A stretch of DNA of 64,000 nucleotides, from contig NZ_CP090958.1 in the NCBI RefSeq assembly GCF_025787225.1, forward strand, positions 186,001 through 250,000, read 5' to 3'. The position numbers were made by a program, and so were the translations under genes. Under the pieces are notes generated by a model. It was given only the letters and a program-made list of their open reading frames with translations, ran no database searches and was not told the DNA's origin. The DNA comes from Saxibacter everestensis (GTDB lineage: Bacteria; Actinomycetota; Actinomycetes; Actinomycetales; Brevibacteriaceae). Shown here one piece after another: positions 25,339 through 33,094 of the stretch (its first letter is position 1; the number at the start of each line of letters is the position of its first letter).

Positions 25339-26175
25339 TCATTTTCCGATACCGTCGGCGAGTCCCTTGATGAAGTAGCGCTGTCCGAAGAAGAACAGCA
25401 ACACCACAGGGATGGCGGCGATGACCATTCCCGCAAAGACGACAGGATAATCTGTTCCGTGCTTGCTCATCAGACTCGTGAGTCCCACAGGTAGAGTCTG
25501 CACTCCGGTACCGCTGGTGAACACCATGGCGAAGAGATACTCGTTCCACGAAAAGAGAATATGAAGGATGACGGTGGAGACGATGATCGGTTTGCACATC
25601 GGCAGTATTATTCGCCAGAACGTTGACCACCGGCTCGAGCCGTCGACTTCAGCGGCCTCATCGATCTCGCGCGGTAGATCGATCATGTAGGCGCGGATGA
25701 GAAAGGTCGTGAACGGGATCCGGAACGCTGTGTAGAGGATGAGTAGCGCCCAGAACGTGTTGTAGAGGCCGAGGGTTTGAAACATCTTGACGAGTGGTAC
25801 GAGCGCCACCGCGGGTGCGAGCATCAGGCCGCCAAGGATGAGTGTGACTACCGTGCGGTTGAACGGGATGTTCACCCGCGTGAGGCCGTAGGCGGCCCAC
25901 GCGCTGATGAAGACTGTCGCGATTGTCGACGTCACGGTGACCAGAACACTTGTCATGAGGTAATTGCTCACCCCGCGGTTCCAGGCCTTGGCGTAGTTCG
26001 CCCAGCTCCAGTCCAAAGGGAAGGCGAGGGGGTTGTCAAAGAGCTCAGCATTCTCCTTGAAACCGTTCAAGATCATCCATAGCAACGGATAAACGACAAT
26101 GACGACAAGACCGAGCAGGAAGGTCCAAATGAAAATCTTGCCGATGACTCCGAGAAAATTGAGCCGTGTCACCAT
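25339..26175 (-). CDS. Carbohydrate ABC transporter permease (MalG type)
   Basis: A 278-residue membrane protein with six hydrophobic segments and the MalG-family EAA loop EIDEAAEVDGSSRWSTFWRIILPMCKP in the second half, which docks the ATPase. The N-terminal segment FLLGLVVIVVYPLLWMILNGFK is typical for this subunit. Its ATG overlaps the 3' end of the first permease gene by 7 nt. With the binding protein and the other permease it forms a CUT1 sugar importer. No ATPase is encoded nearby, so a shared MsmK/MsmX-like ATPase elsewhere is expected, as for the Bacillus frl system. Confidence 0.92.
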   Translation of the reverse strand: MVTRLNFLGVIGKIFIWTFLLGLVVIVVYPLLWMILNGFKENAELFDNPLAFPLDWSWANYAKAWNRGVSNYLMTSVLVTVTSTIATVFISAWAAYGLTRVNIPFNRTVVTLILGGLMLAPAVALVPLVKMFQTLGLYNTFWALLILYTAFRIPFTTFLIRAYMIDLPREIDEAAEVDGSSRWSTFWRIILPMCKPIIVSTVILHILFSWNEYLFAMVFTSGTGVQTLPVGLTSLMSKHGTDYPVVFAGMVIAAIPVVLLFFFGQRYFIKGLADGIGK

Positions 26176-27056
26176 TCGACCTTTCTCTTGTGCGTGATCC
26201 ATAGCTGGACCAGGCCGATAACGAGCGTGACGAGGAAAATGACCATCGCGATTGCTGCTGCGTAGCCGAAGTCGTTGCTTACGAAACCACTGCGGTAGAG
26301 CCAGGTGACCAGCACCTGAGTCGAGTTGTTCGGCCCGCCGCTTGTCATCACCATCACCTCGTTGAAGACTTGGAATGCGCCCGAGATGGTGACGATCATC
26401 ATCAGACCCGTCATTTCGCGTACCAGGGGCATAGTCACCATGAAGAACCGCCGACCTGGGCCCACGCCGTCGATGGATGCCGCTTCGTGCAGTTCGGATG
26501 GGATCCTCTGGATCGCGACGGCGAAGAGCAGAGTTGAGTAGCCGAACCCCTGCCACTGGCTCATCGCGATGATTCCCAGCATCGCCGTGCTTTCCTGTCC
26601 GAGCCACGGTTGTGCCCACCCCTCCAGTCCGATCACATCGAGAAGGAAGTTGATCAGGCCGAGATTCGGCTCGTAGATGAAGTAGAACAACAAGCCGGCG
26701 ACAGTAAGGGAAATTGCTGACGGGACGAAGTAGATCGCCCGTAGGGCCCTTCGCCAACGGTCGCTGCGGATGCTCTCGATGAGGGCCGCAAGCACGAGTG
26801 CCCCGAACACCTGGAAGACGACGGAAATTACCGAGTAGAGCAGATTGTTGCCCAATGCCGACCAGAAGATCGGGTCGTCGACAAGCTTCCTGTAGTTTTC
26901 GAGGCCGATGAATTCCTGGGAGCCGCTGTAGATGTCCCACTCGACCATGCTGAAACCGAAATTCTGCACGAGAGGGAGATAGACGAACGCTCCGAGAAGC
27001 GCCAGGGCCGGGATTGCCCAGGTGAAGCTCCATGCCTTGTTCCTGGCTGTCTGCAT
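26169..27056 (-). CDS. Carbohydrate ABC transporter permease (MalF type)
   Basis: This 295-residue protein is the first permease of the CUT1 importer. It has an N-terminal WAIPALALLGAFVYLPLVQNFGFSM segment and the MalF-family EAA motif ELHEAASIDGVGPGRRFFMVTMPLV, then NEVMVMTSGGPNNSTQVL, the usual segment after that loop. The ATG at 27054-27056 follows GAGGAC. It is separated from the binding-protein gene by a 77-nt spacer holding a large hairpin, and overlaps the next permease. Confidence 0.92.
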   Translation of the reverse strand: MQTARNKAWSFTWAIPALALLGAFVYLPLVQNFGFSMVEWDIYSGSQEFIGLENYRKLVDDPIFWSALGNNLLYSVISVVFQVFGALVLAALIESIRSDRWRRALRAIYFVPSAISLTVAGLLFYFIYEPNLGLINFLLDVIGLEGWAQPWLGQESTAMLGIIAMSQWQGFGYSTLLFAVAIQRIPSELHEAASIDGVGPGRRFFMVTMPLVREMTGLMMIVTISGAFQVFNEVMVMTSGGPNNSTQVLVTWLYRSGFVSNDFGYAAAIAMVIFLVTLVIGLVQLWITHKRKVEW

Positions 27057-27087
27057 CGTGTCCTCTTTCCATCAGTTTGTCCCGTGT

Positions 27088-27132
27088 CCTTTGGGCCAGG
27101 GCGGTCAAACGCAGACCGCCCTTGCCCAAAGG
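27088..27132 (-). promoter_or_regulatory. Large stem-loop between binding-protein and permease genes
   Basis: Two 19-bp arms starting CCTTTGGGCCAGGGC and ending GCCCTTGCCCAAAGG match at 18 of 19 positions around a 7-base loop, one base after the binding-protein stop codon. Such hairpins after solute-binding-protein genes commonly protect the upstream message or reduce read-through, giving excess binding protein over permease. No U-tract follows, so full termination is unlikely. Confidence 0.75.
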
Positions 27133-27133
27133 A

Positions 27134-28453
27134 TTATCGAGCGGAATCAGACGCAGTTCGCACGCTCTCGAGCACTTTTTCGGGTGTTGAGCTGCCGCCG
27201 ATGATCGCCTCGCCCCCGGCGAGCCACGCTGCGGCTACGTCTGGGACTGTCACGGTGTCCAACCAGATGACGATCTGCGAAGCCTCGTTTACCTGACTGA
27301 TGCCCTCGTACACGGCCGCGCTGGAGTTCTCGTTCGTGACGGCACCGATCACGGTGCTTGGCTGGCCGTACGGCGGTGAAGCGAGTACCGCTGCATTTTC
27401 TTTAGAGGTGACGAACTTCATGAAGTCCACGGCGAGGGCTGCGCGGGGAGACTTGGCGTTGACCAAATATCCCTCCGGCGCACCCTCAATTGCGTCGGGG
27501 TCGCCAGCCGGATCGCTAGGGACTGGCAACTTGAACACGCCGAACTCATCGGCCGTAATCGCATTGCCCTCGGCAGTCACCGTGTCGAATTCGAGGACTT
27601 CCTGGTAGTACATGGCCGCTTTCTCAGCAGAAAACGCTTCTTGTGCAGTGGTGTAAAGCACTCCGTTGGTCCCATCGCCGGATTTCGTGCACTGATCGAC
27701 AAGGGTCTTGAACTCTTTGAGGGATTTCTCGTAGCCGGGGTGGTCAAGGGTGGCTGTTCCCGGCACGAAATCAGCTTTGAGAACGTCGGCCGGAACGTTA
27801 TAGGCGAACAGCTGCTGGAGGTAGTGCAAACCGGGCCAGCCGTCCTTGTTGCCGAACGCGATCGGTTCGTAGCCGGCGTTCCGGATTGGCGAACAGCTGT
27901 CGATCATCTCCTGAAATGTTGTCGGGACCGGAATGCCCACTTCGTCGAAAATGGCCTTGTTGTAGCCCATAAACTTGCCGTTGTTGTAGAGCGGAACCCC
28001 GTAGTACTTGCCGTCGTACTTGAATGCATCGAGCGATGCCTCGCCGAATGTCTTGCCCCACTCCGTGTCGGGTCCGATGACTTTGCTGAGATCGGCAGCG
28101 AGACCGCCTCCGACGAAGTTCTCTGCCCAATCGCCTGTCCACGAGAAGTAGATGTCGGGTAAGGCACCAGATGCGGTTAGCGTCTTGGTTTTGTCCTTGA
28201 TGCTCTGATCGGTCTCCTGGATGAGGTCGAACTTCACATCGGGGTGCTTTTTGGTGTATTCGGCGGCGAGGTCTTCGAAGTACGGCTCGAGCGGGTCTCC
28301 TGCAAACTTGCTCAGGATGCTCAGCGTGCCTGAATACTCCGGCTCAGCCGTGACATCGACCGGCTCGCCGGATCCGCCGCCGGTGCAACCGGCGAGCAGA
28401 AGGGCGGATGTCGCGACGAACGCTGCAGCGGTCAAACGTGTTCGTGTGTGCAT
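27134..28453 (-). CDS. Extracellular solute-binding lipoprotein of the sugar ABC transporter
   Basis: A 439-residue family-1 binding protein. The signal peptide is TRTRLTAAAFVATSALLLAG followed by the lipobox cysteine at residue 23, so it is a membrane-anchored lipoprotein. The mature part has GTLSILSKFAGDPLEPYFEDL, a segment DIYFSWTGDWAENFVGGG, and a C-terminal WLAGGEAIIGG close to the family end. I chose the ATG at 28451-28453 with AAGGA rather than one seven codons earlier. It is the first gene of the importer operon. The predicted ligand is fructoselysine or another glycated amino acid, inferred from the cluster. Confidence 0.9.
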   Translation of the reverse strand: MHTRTRLTAAAFVATSALLLAGCTGGGSGEPVDVTAEPEYSGTLSILSKFAGDPLEPYFEDLAAEYTKKHPDVKFDLIQETDQSIKDKTKTLTASGALPDIYFSWTGDWAENFVGGGLAADLSKVIGPDTEWGKTFGEASLDAFKYDGKYYGVPLYNNGKFMGYNKAIFDEVGIPVPTTFQEMIDSCSPIRNAGYEPIAFGNKDGWPGLHYLQQLFAYNVPADVLKADFVPGTATLDHPGYEKSLKEFKTLVDQCTKSGDGTNGVLYTTAQEAFSAEKAAMYYQEVLEFDTVTAEGNAITADEFGVFKLPVPSDPAGDPDAIEGAPEGYLVNAKSPRAALAVDFMKFVTSKENAAVLASPPYGQPSTVIGAVTNENSSAAVYEGISQVNEASQIVIWLDTVTVPDVAAAWLAGGEAIIGGSSTPEKVLESVRTASDSAR

Positions 28454-28577
28454 GGGTTTTCCTTCATCTCTCACAAAGAGCGGAAACCTGGCCGGCGCCT
28501 CGGTCGACGCGTCCTCCGTCCGCCATTGGACTTGGGTGTTGCACGTGGTGCTTGGTGTCGCCGACTATACAGATAAT

Positions 28578-28593
28578 CTGAGACCGGTACCAG
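28578..28593. promoter_or_regulatory. LacI-type operator O1
   Basis: CTGAGACCGGTACCAG is a 16-bp dyad with a central CG and two mismatches between arms. It is a near copy of O2 (15 of 16 bases) placed 96 bp away. The central-CG palindrome is the usual shape of LacI/GalR-family operators, and a LacI gene ends the cluster. It lies 125 bp upstream of the binding-protein start. Confidence 0.7.
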
Positions 28594-28610
28594 CATCTAC
28601 GGAAAAGTAT

Positions 28611-28626
28611 TTGCTAGAACTAGCAA
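28611..28626. promoter_or_regulatory. Dyad TTGCTAG-AA-CTAGCAA in the control region
   Basis: Perfect 7-bp arms around two bases lie between the two LacI-type operators. Its right half shares AGAACTAG with the sequence just after O2. It may be a second regulator's site or a promoter-overlapping operator; it is unlike the LacI sites. Confidence 0.45.
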
Positions 28627-28673
28627 GGCCTATATTGACGGGGCTGGAGTCAATGTGTCAGCATCAATCAAAG

Positions 28674-28689
28674 CTGATACCGGTACCAG
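28674..28689. promoter_or_regulatory. LacI-type operator O2
   Basis: CTGATACCGGTACCAG is a 16-bp palindrome with one mismatched pair and a central CG, located 51 bp upstream of the deglycase start. With O1 it brackets the divergent promoters, an arrangement suited to DNA looping or joint repression of both operons. Confidence 0.75.
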
Positions 28690-28739
28690 AACTAGTAATT
28701 TTCCGGTTCAGTGATCGCCCATCCCCCTGAAAGGACGCA

Positions 28740-29744
28740 ATGATGCTCGGATTCGACGAATCGGAATTCCTGAAGCAAACCGCGAGCGCGGTCGGCCTCC
28801 GCCCACAAATCGAGGACCTGGTCGACAAGCTCACCGCGAAGGGTTTCGACAATTTATTCCTGATCGGCGCAGGGGGAACCTACGCCGCCATGTGGCCCTA
28901 TGAACACCTCGCCAAGCGCCTGTCGACCATGCCGGTCAAATCCGTGATCGCTGCAGAACTCCTGGTCACTGGTGACCAGACGATGACCAGAAACTCTGTC
29001 GCGATCTTCACCTCGGTCTCCGGTACGACGGATGACAGTCTGCGCGCTATCGATTACTGCAGGGAGCGCGGTGTCTTCGTGATTGCTTTCACGGGCTACC
29101 CGGAATCTCCCATTGCAGAGGCGGCAGACATTGCCCTCGTCTCGGAGCCGAAGACATGGCCATTCGACCTGCAGATGCTCCTATTCATGACCCGCCTGTT
29201 CCACGTTCGAGGCGAGTTCGCCGGCTACGAGAAGTTCGCTGATGAATTCATGAACATCCCCGAGATCCTCGTGGAGGTCGCCAGGCAGGCAGAGCCAGTG
29301 GCGTCCGCTTTCGCCGATGCGCACAAAGACACGGACTACTATTTCCTCGTCGGCGGCGGAAATCTCTGGGGTTTCACCTATCTGTATTCCATGTGCATCC
29401 TCGAGGAGATGCAGTGGCTGCGCACCACGCGAGTGCACAGTGCCGAGTTCTTCCACGGTTCGCTGGAATTGCTCGAGGAAGGCACGAGCGTGATCCTGTT
29501 CCAGGGCGAGGATGAAACACGGGCCCTTACCGATCGGGTTGAGAAGTTCGTCAGGAAGATCAGTAAGGATGTCACGGTCTTCGACACTAAGGACTACTCG
29601 CTGGAGGGAATCAGCCCGGAGTTCCGCGGGGTGATCGCGCCTCTCGTTCTCGATACGGTGACGGGGCGGGTCAGTAAGCACCTCGAGCGCGTACGCGAGC
29701 ACTCCCTAGACCTGCGTCGGTACTACCGCGTGGTCGAATACTAG
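28740..29744 (+). CDS. frlB: SIS-domain fructoselysine 6-phosphate deglycase (FrlB-like)
   Basis: A 334-residue protein with two SIS sugar-isomerase domains and no glutaminase domain. Motifs are LFLIGAGGTYAAMWPYEHLA (first SIS), AIFTSVSGTTDDSLRAIDY (phosphosugar Ser/Thr loop), HSAEFFHGSLELLEEGTSVILFQGEDETR (the FrlB-type acid/His region) and the C-terminal RRYYRVVEY, closely matching the end of E. coli FrlB. The latter splits fructoselysine 6-phosphate to glucose 6-phosphate and lysine. AAGGA lies before two adjacent ATGs (28740 and 28743); either may be used. The gene is first in the rightward unit with the kinase and LacI genes. Confidence 0.82.
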   Translation: MMLGFDESEFLKQTASAVGLRPQIEDLVDKLTAKGFDNLFLIGAGGTYAAMWPYEHLAKRLSTMPVKSVIAAELLVTGDQTMTRNSVAIFTSVSGTTDDSLRAIDYCRERGVFVIAFTGYPESPIAEAADIALVSEPKTWPFDLQMLLFMTRLFHVRGEFAGYEKFADEFMNIPEILVEVARQAEPVASAFADAHKDTDYYFLVGGGNLWGFTYLYSMCILEEMQWLRTTRVHSAEFFHGSLELLEEGTSVILFQGEDETRALTDRVEKFVRKISKDVTVFDTKDYSLEGISPEFRGVIAPLVLDTVTGRVSKHLERVREHSLDLRRYYRVVEY

Positions 29745-29787
29745 CTCTGCAGTAGCCCATGTTCGGTCGGTCATTTCGTGTACGCCT

Positions 29788-29821
29788 TTCCGGGCATCCG
29801 CGCACCGGCGGATGCCCGGAA
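29788..29821 (+). promoter_or_regulatory. Perfect 14-bp stem-loop between deglycase and kinase genes
   Basis: Arms TTCCGGGCATCCGC and GCGGATGCCCGGAA pair perfectly around a GCACCG loop, 43 nt after the deglycase stop and 23 nt before the kinase ATG. There is only a short A/T run after it, so it may be an mRNA-processing or attenuating hairpin rather than a full terminator. Confidence 0.65.
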
Positions 29822-29844
29822 TTCACTATTCGGAAGGAAAGGCC

Positions 29845-30729
29845 ATGAAGGTTCTTGGGTTCGGTGACAACATTATTGATTGGTTTGTCGACCGTTCGAT
29901 CGTTTACCCGGGCGGCAACAGCGTGAACTTCGCGGTCTTCGCGCGTCAGCTCGGTGTTGAAGCGTCCTATCTGGGAGTGTTCGGGTCAGACGCAGGAGGA
30001 GCTTTTCTGCGGCAATCGATTTCGAGCGAGGGCGTGGATCTTAGTCACTCGGCAGTGCGCGCAGGGAAGAGTGGAGTCTCGACGCTCACCGTTATCGACG
30101 GGGAGCGAACTTTCGGTGGCTGGAACGGAGGAGGAGTGACAGTGAGCAAGCCCCTGCAGCTCGATGATGAGCTGCTGGCGTACGTGGCCGACTTCGACCT
30201 CGTCCACTCCAGCGTCTACTCCCGATCCGAGCCTGAGTTGCCGAAGCTCCGGAAAACTAGGACTCTGGTGAGCTTCGACCTGTCGAGCGAGGATGAGTTC
30301 AGAAGCGCCGATTATCTCGACAGGGTGGTGCCGTTCGCGGACCTCGTTCTGTTCTCGTGTTCGGATCTCAGTCCTGCGCAGACCCGGTCGCTGCTCACGG
30401 ACGGAGTTGCGCGGGGCGCAGGGCTGGCGCTTGGCACCCGGGGAACGAAGGGAGCTATAGCCTATGACGGGCGGTGCTTCGTCGAGGGTGTCGCGCAGCC
30501 GCTCGAAGACCCGTCCCTGATTGTCGACACCATGGGCTGCGGTGATGCCTTCCTTACCGCTTTCGCAGTCACGTTGCTTCGTACCGGGTGGTCGCGTCGT
30601 AAGCCCCCATCGGCTGACGCAATCTCGGCGGCGCTTCGCGGGGGTGCTGGTTTCGCCGCGTCGCAGTGCCTCGTTGAGGGTGCGTTCGGTCACGGGACCG
30701 ACGATTCTCTCGTGCCAGCTACGATGTGA
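29845..30729 (+). CDS. frlD: PfkB-family fructoselysine 6-kinase (FrlD-like)
   Basis: A 294-residue ribokinase-fold sugar kinase. The opening KVLGFGDNIIDWF and YPGGNSVNFAVFARQLG match the E. coli FrlD pattern (GDN-D and SGGNAVNVAVY). The catalytic motif is DTMGCGDAF, the PfkB D-T-x-G-A-G-D signature with Cys in place of Ala. FrlD phosphorylates fructoselysine before FrlB cleavage. The ATG at 29845 follows GGAAGG. It lies 100 bp after the deglycase with a strong hairpin between, and 47 bp before the LacI gene. Confidence 0.82.
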   Translation: MKVLGFGDNIIDWFVDRSIVYPGGNSVNFAVFARQLGVEASYLGVFGSDAGGAFLRQSISSEGVDLSHSAVRAGKSGVSTLTVIDGERTFGGWNGGGVTVSKPLQLDDELLAYVADFDLVHSSVYSRSEPELPKLRKTRTLVSFDLSSEDEFRSADYLDRVVPFADLVLFSCSDLSPAQTRSLLTDGVARGAGLALGTRGTKGAIAYDGRCFVEGVAQPLEDPSLIVDTMGCGDAFLTAFAVTLLRTGWSRRKPPSADAISAALRGGAGFAASQCLVEGAFGHGTDDSLVPATM

Positions 30730-30776
30730 CAAGCCAAGCTTCCTATACACCCCTACGATGAGATGGACTACCTGAT

Positions 30777-31889
30777 ATGGCCGCGGATCGTGATCGGAGC
30801 TGGAGTCCACCGACCATTTCCGAGGTAGCGGCCGAAGCAGGTGTTGGCCGGGCATCGGCCGCCCGAACGCTCGGGGGATACGGCTATGCGAGTCCCGAAC
30901 TGCGTGACCGGGTGCTCGCCGCGGCCGAAAAGCTCGGCTATCGCACTAACGCCCTGGCGCGCAGCATGTCCACTGGGATCAGCCATACCCTCGGCGTGAT
31001 CGTCGCCGACATCGGCAACCCCTTCTTCGCGGGTGTCGTGCGTGGCATCAGCGACACGTCGCGCGCACGCGGCTTCGACACCATCGTGCTCAGCACTCAT
31101 GAAGAGCTCGACGAGGAGAAGGCTGCGATCGGCGTGCTCGTCGACAAGCGCGTGGACGGCATCATTATCGCCTCGGCGGCGCTTGGCCGGGACGCCGTCG
31201 ACCACATCACCGGCACAGTCGATCGTGGTGTGCCAGTCGTACTGCTCGATCGCGCTATCGAGCACCTGAATCTTGCGTCGGTGGTGACCGACAATCGTGA
31301 AGCAGCCAGACGAGCTGCCGAGTTGTTCATCCAGAACGGACACCGCCGGATCGGCTTCATCTGGGGTCCTGCGACAACAGAGCCCGTCACCACTCGGCGC
31401 GAACTGAGCGCCGCTACCTCGAACAATCTGTGGAGCGACGGAGAGCGGCTGCGCGGCTATCTTGACGCGCTCGATGATGCCGGAATTTCGTTCGATCCTG
31501 CTCTGGTGATGACCGAAGAGAAAACCGAAGAGAACGCCACCCATTCGGTCGCCCGGATGTTGGACCTCCCCGCCCCAATCACGGCAATACTCTGCAGTGA
31601 AACCGACGCGACGACGGGCGCGCTCAGGGCAGTCCGGGCGAGTGGCTTGCGGTATCCCGACGACGTCTCGATCATCGGCTTTGACGACAGCTCGTGGGCA
31701 GCGGTCATGGACCCGCCGCTGACAATGATCGAGCAGCCAATGCTTGAACTCGGAAACCGGGCAGCCGAGATTCTTCTCGACGAGATCGACGGTGGGAACC
31801 AGACGCAACTGATGCACACACTCGAATCGCGCTTCATCGAGCGATCGTCGGTGACGGGGCCGCCTCCGCTCCGTAGCCGAAATCCGTAG
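30777..31889 (+). CDS. LacI-family transcriptional repressor of the fructoselysine-type cluster
   Basis: A 370-residue regulator. The N-terminal LacI helix-turn-helix is TISEVAAEAGVGRASAARTLGGYGYASPELR with the hinge RTNALARSM. The periplasmic-binding-protein-like effector domain begins at TLGVIVADIGNPFFAGVVRGI and ends with IIGFDDSSWAAVMDPPLTMIEQP. The effector is probably a glycated amino acid or its 6-phosphate. The 16-bp operators at 28578 and 28674 are its likely sites. An internal stretch (VTTRRELSAATSNNLWSDGERLRGYLDAL) is normal for the subfamily. It ends the rightward unit. Confidence 0.9.
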   Translation: MAADRDRSWSPPTISEVAAEAGVGRASAARTLGGYGYASPELRDRVLAAAEKLGYRTNALARSMSTGISHTLGVIVADIGNPFFAGVVRGISDTSRARGFDTIVLSTHEELDEEKAAIGVLVDKRVDGIIIASAALGRDAVDHITGTVDRGVPVVLLDRAIEHLNLASVVTDNREAARRAAELFIQNGHRRIGFIWGPATTEPVTTRRELSAATSNNLWSDGERLRGYLDALDDAGISFDPALVMTEEKTEENATHSVARMLDLPAPITAILCSETDATTGALRAVRASGLRYPDDVSIIGFDDSSWAAVMDPPLTMIEQPMLELGNRAAEILLDEIDGGNQTQLMHTLESRFIERSSVTGPPPLRSRNP

Positions 31890-32110
31890 GCCTCTCGCCC
31901 GCTTTCCAGGAAGTGCGGGGGCACTGTGATTACAGCGACTCCATCGGCCGGATGTCGGCGTTACGGTTGAGCAGTGAACGCTGATGGAGGCATTCCGGAT
32001 GCTTGAAGGAGTTGTGCTGGGACCGATCCCTCACTCGTACTATTTAAACCTAGCCTCGGAAATTTCAGTCCCTACCGGTAACCCGGCCTCGATCACGAGC
32101 GAGGGCAGCA

Positions 32111-32617
32111 ATGGCCATGCCACGCGCATCACGACCCCATATGCCCGGCTACGGCTTGCTGCCGGCCAACGAAGGCAGTGGACTATTGCCATGGTCGTGG
32201 GCGGAGAACAAGCTGCGAAACAGCCACGACTACTGGATCGCTACGTCCTGGCCGTCGGGCCGGCCGCACCTAATGCCGGTATGGGGTGTCTGGCTCGATG
32301 AGACGCTATGGTTCAGCAGTGGCAGCGTCTCGCGCAAGGTACGAAATCTGTCCGAGCGCCCCGAGTGCACCGCCGCGATTGATGATGCGGTGGATCCGGT
32401 GGTGTTGGACGGCATTGCCGAAATCCGCGGCGCTGAGCAGGATCGGCAGCGTTTCCTGCGAGCGGTGAATGAAAAGTACGGCGTCGACTATGGGCTCGAT
32501 TTCCTGGACGGCATCACCGCGCTTTGCCTGCGAGTACGACCTGTCAGCGCCTTTGGGCTGATGCAATCGGATTTCGCAGGCTCGCCGACTCGATGGACAT
32601 TCGGGGAGTCGGATTGA
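32111..32617 (+). CDS. Pyridoxamine 5'-phosphate oxidase-like flavin/F420-binding protein
   Basis: A 168-residue split-barrel protein: SHDYWIATSWPSGRPHLMPVWGVWLDETLWFSSGS is the first half of the PNPOx-like fold, and KVRNLSERPECTAAIDDAVDPVVLDGIAEI the second. The family includes FMN- and F420-dependent reductases and haem-binding proteins; the cofactor cannot be assigned. The start ATG at 32111 follows GAGGG; a second ATG two codons later is possible. The 221-bp region before it (after the LacI gene) shows no other gene. Confidence 0.82.
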   Translation: MAMPRASRPHMPGYGLLPANEGSGLLPWSWAENKLRNSHDYWIATSWPSGRPHLMPVWGVWLDETLWFSSGSVSRKVRNLSERPECTAAIDDAVDPVVLDGIAEIRGAEQDRQRFLRAVNEKYGVDYGLDFLDGITALCLRVRPVSAFGLMQSDFAGSPTRWTFGESD

Positions 32618-32632
32618 ACGCGAGACACCGAA

Positions 32633-32660
32633 CGCATGGTGTCACGGACGATACCATGCG
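32633..32660. terminator. Candidate bidirectional hairpin between convergent genes
   Basis: CGCATGGT and ACCATGCG, perfect 8-bp arms with a 12-base spacer, lie in the 87-bp gap between the PNPOx-like and VOC stop codons. No T-run follows on either strand, so this is a weak terminator call. Confidence 0.4.
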
Positions 32661-32704
32661 GGGATGGCGATGACATTGCGGTTGCGTCGCCTTGTGACCA
32701 TTGG

Positions 32705-33094
32705 CTAACCCTGAGGGGCGTTCTCCCACAGTCCCATCACATTGCCTTCCGGGTCCTTGAAGTATGCGGCAAATCCCATCTCGCCGACAGGTTCCTTAGC
32801 GACAACGGTCGAGCCGCCGAGCTGCTCGATCTTCTCCAGTGCGGCATCGATACTCTCGACGTCGACGGTGATCACCGGTCCAGCGGCGAGTGTCTCGTCG
32901 CGTTGCACCATGCCGCCGTTGACGAAGCCTGGCTCGCCCGGCATCCCCTGATCTGACGTCGGGCCCGAGGTCACCGCCGTGTAGCTCAGTTCAGGCATCT
33001 CCTGGATTCGCCAGCCGAATGCATCGGCGTAAAAACTGCGGGCGCGATTTCCGTCATCGAAGGGAATCTCAAAATGTACTACTCGTCCACTCAT
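32705..33094 (-). CDS. VOC family protein (glyoxalase-like)
   Basis: A 129-residue VOC-fold protein opening RVVHFEIPFDDGNRARSFYADAFGW and closing EMGFAAYFKDPEGNVMGLWEN, the classic first and last strands of the CFP32/glyoxalase-like group. The central GPVITVDVESIDAALEKIEQLGG gives the other betaalphabetabetabeta unit. The ATG at 33092-33094 follows a strong AGGAGG. The substrate is unknown. It converges with the PNPOx-like gene. Confidence 0.87.
   Translation of the reverse strand: MSGRVVHFEIPFDDGNRARSFYADAFGWRIQEMPELSYTAVTSGPTSDQGMPGEPGFVNGGMVQRDETLAAGPVITVDVESIDAALEKIEQLGGSTVVAKEPVGEMGFAAYFKDPEGNVMGLWENAPQG

Larger units (their letters stand above)
28454..28739. promoter_or_regulatory. Divergent control region of the fructoselysine-type cluster
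   Basis: This 286-bp region separates the importer operon from the deglycase gene and must hold both promoters. It contains two LacI-type operators and a third dyad, listed separately. It is visibly more AT-rich than its surroundings. Promoter hexamers could not be placed with confidence. Confidence 0.7.

Noticed and set aside
25339-27129. A single 596-residue protein covering both permease regions
   Set aside because: The second permease frame is simply open upstream past its ATG at 26175; the region upstream encodes the other permease in a different frame with clear MalF motifs.
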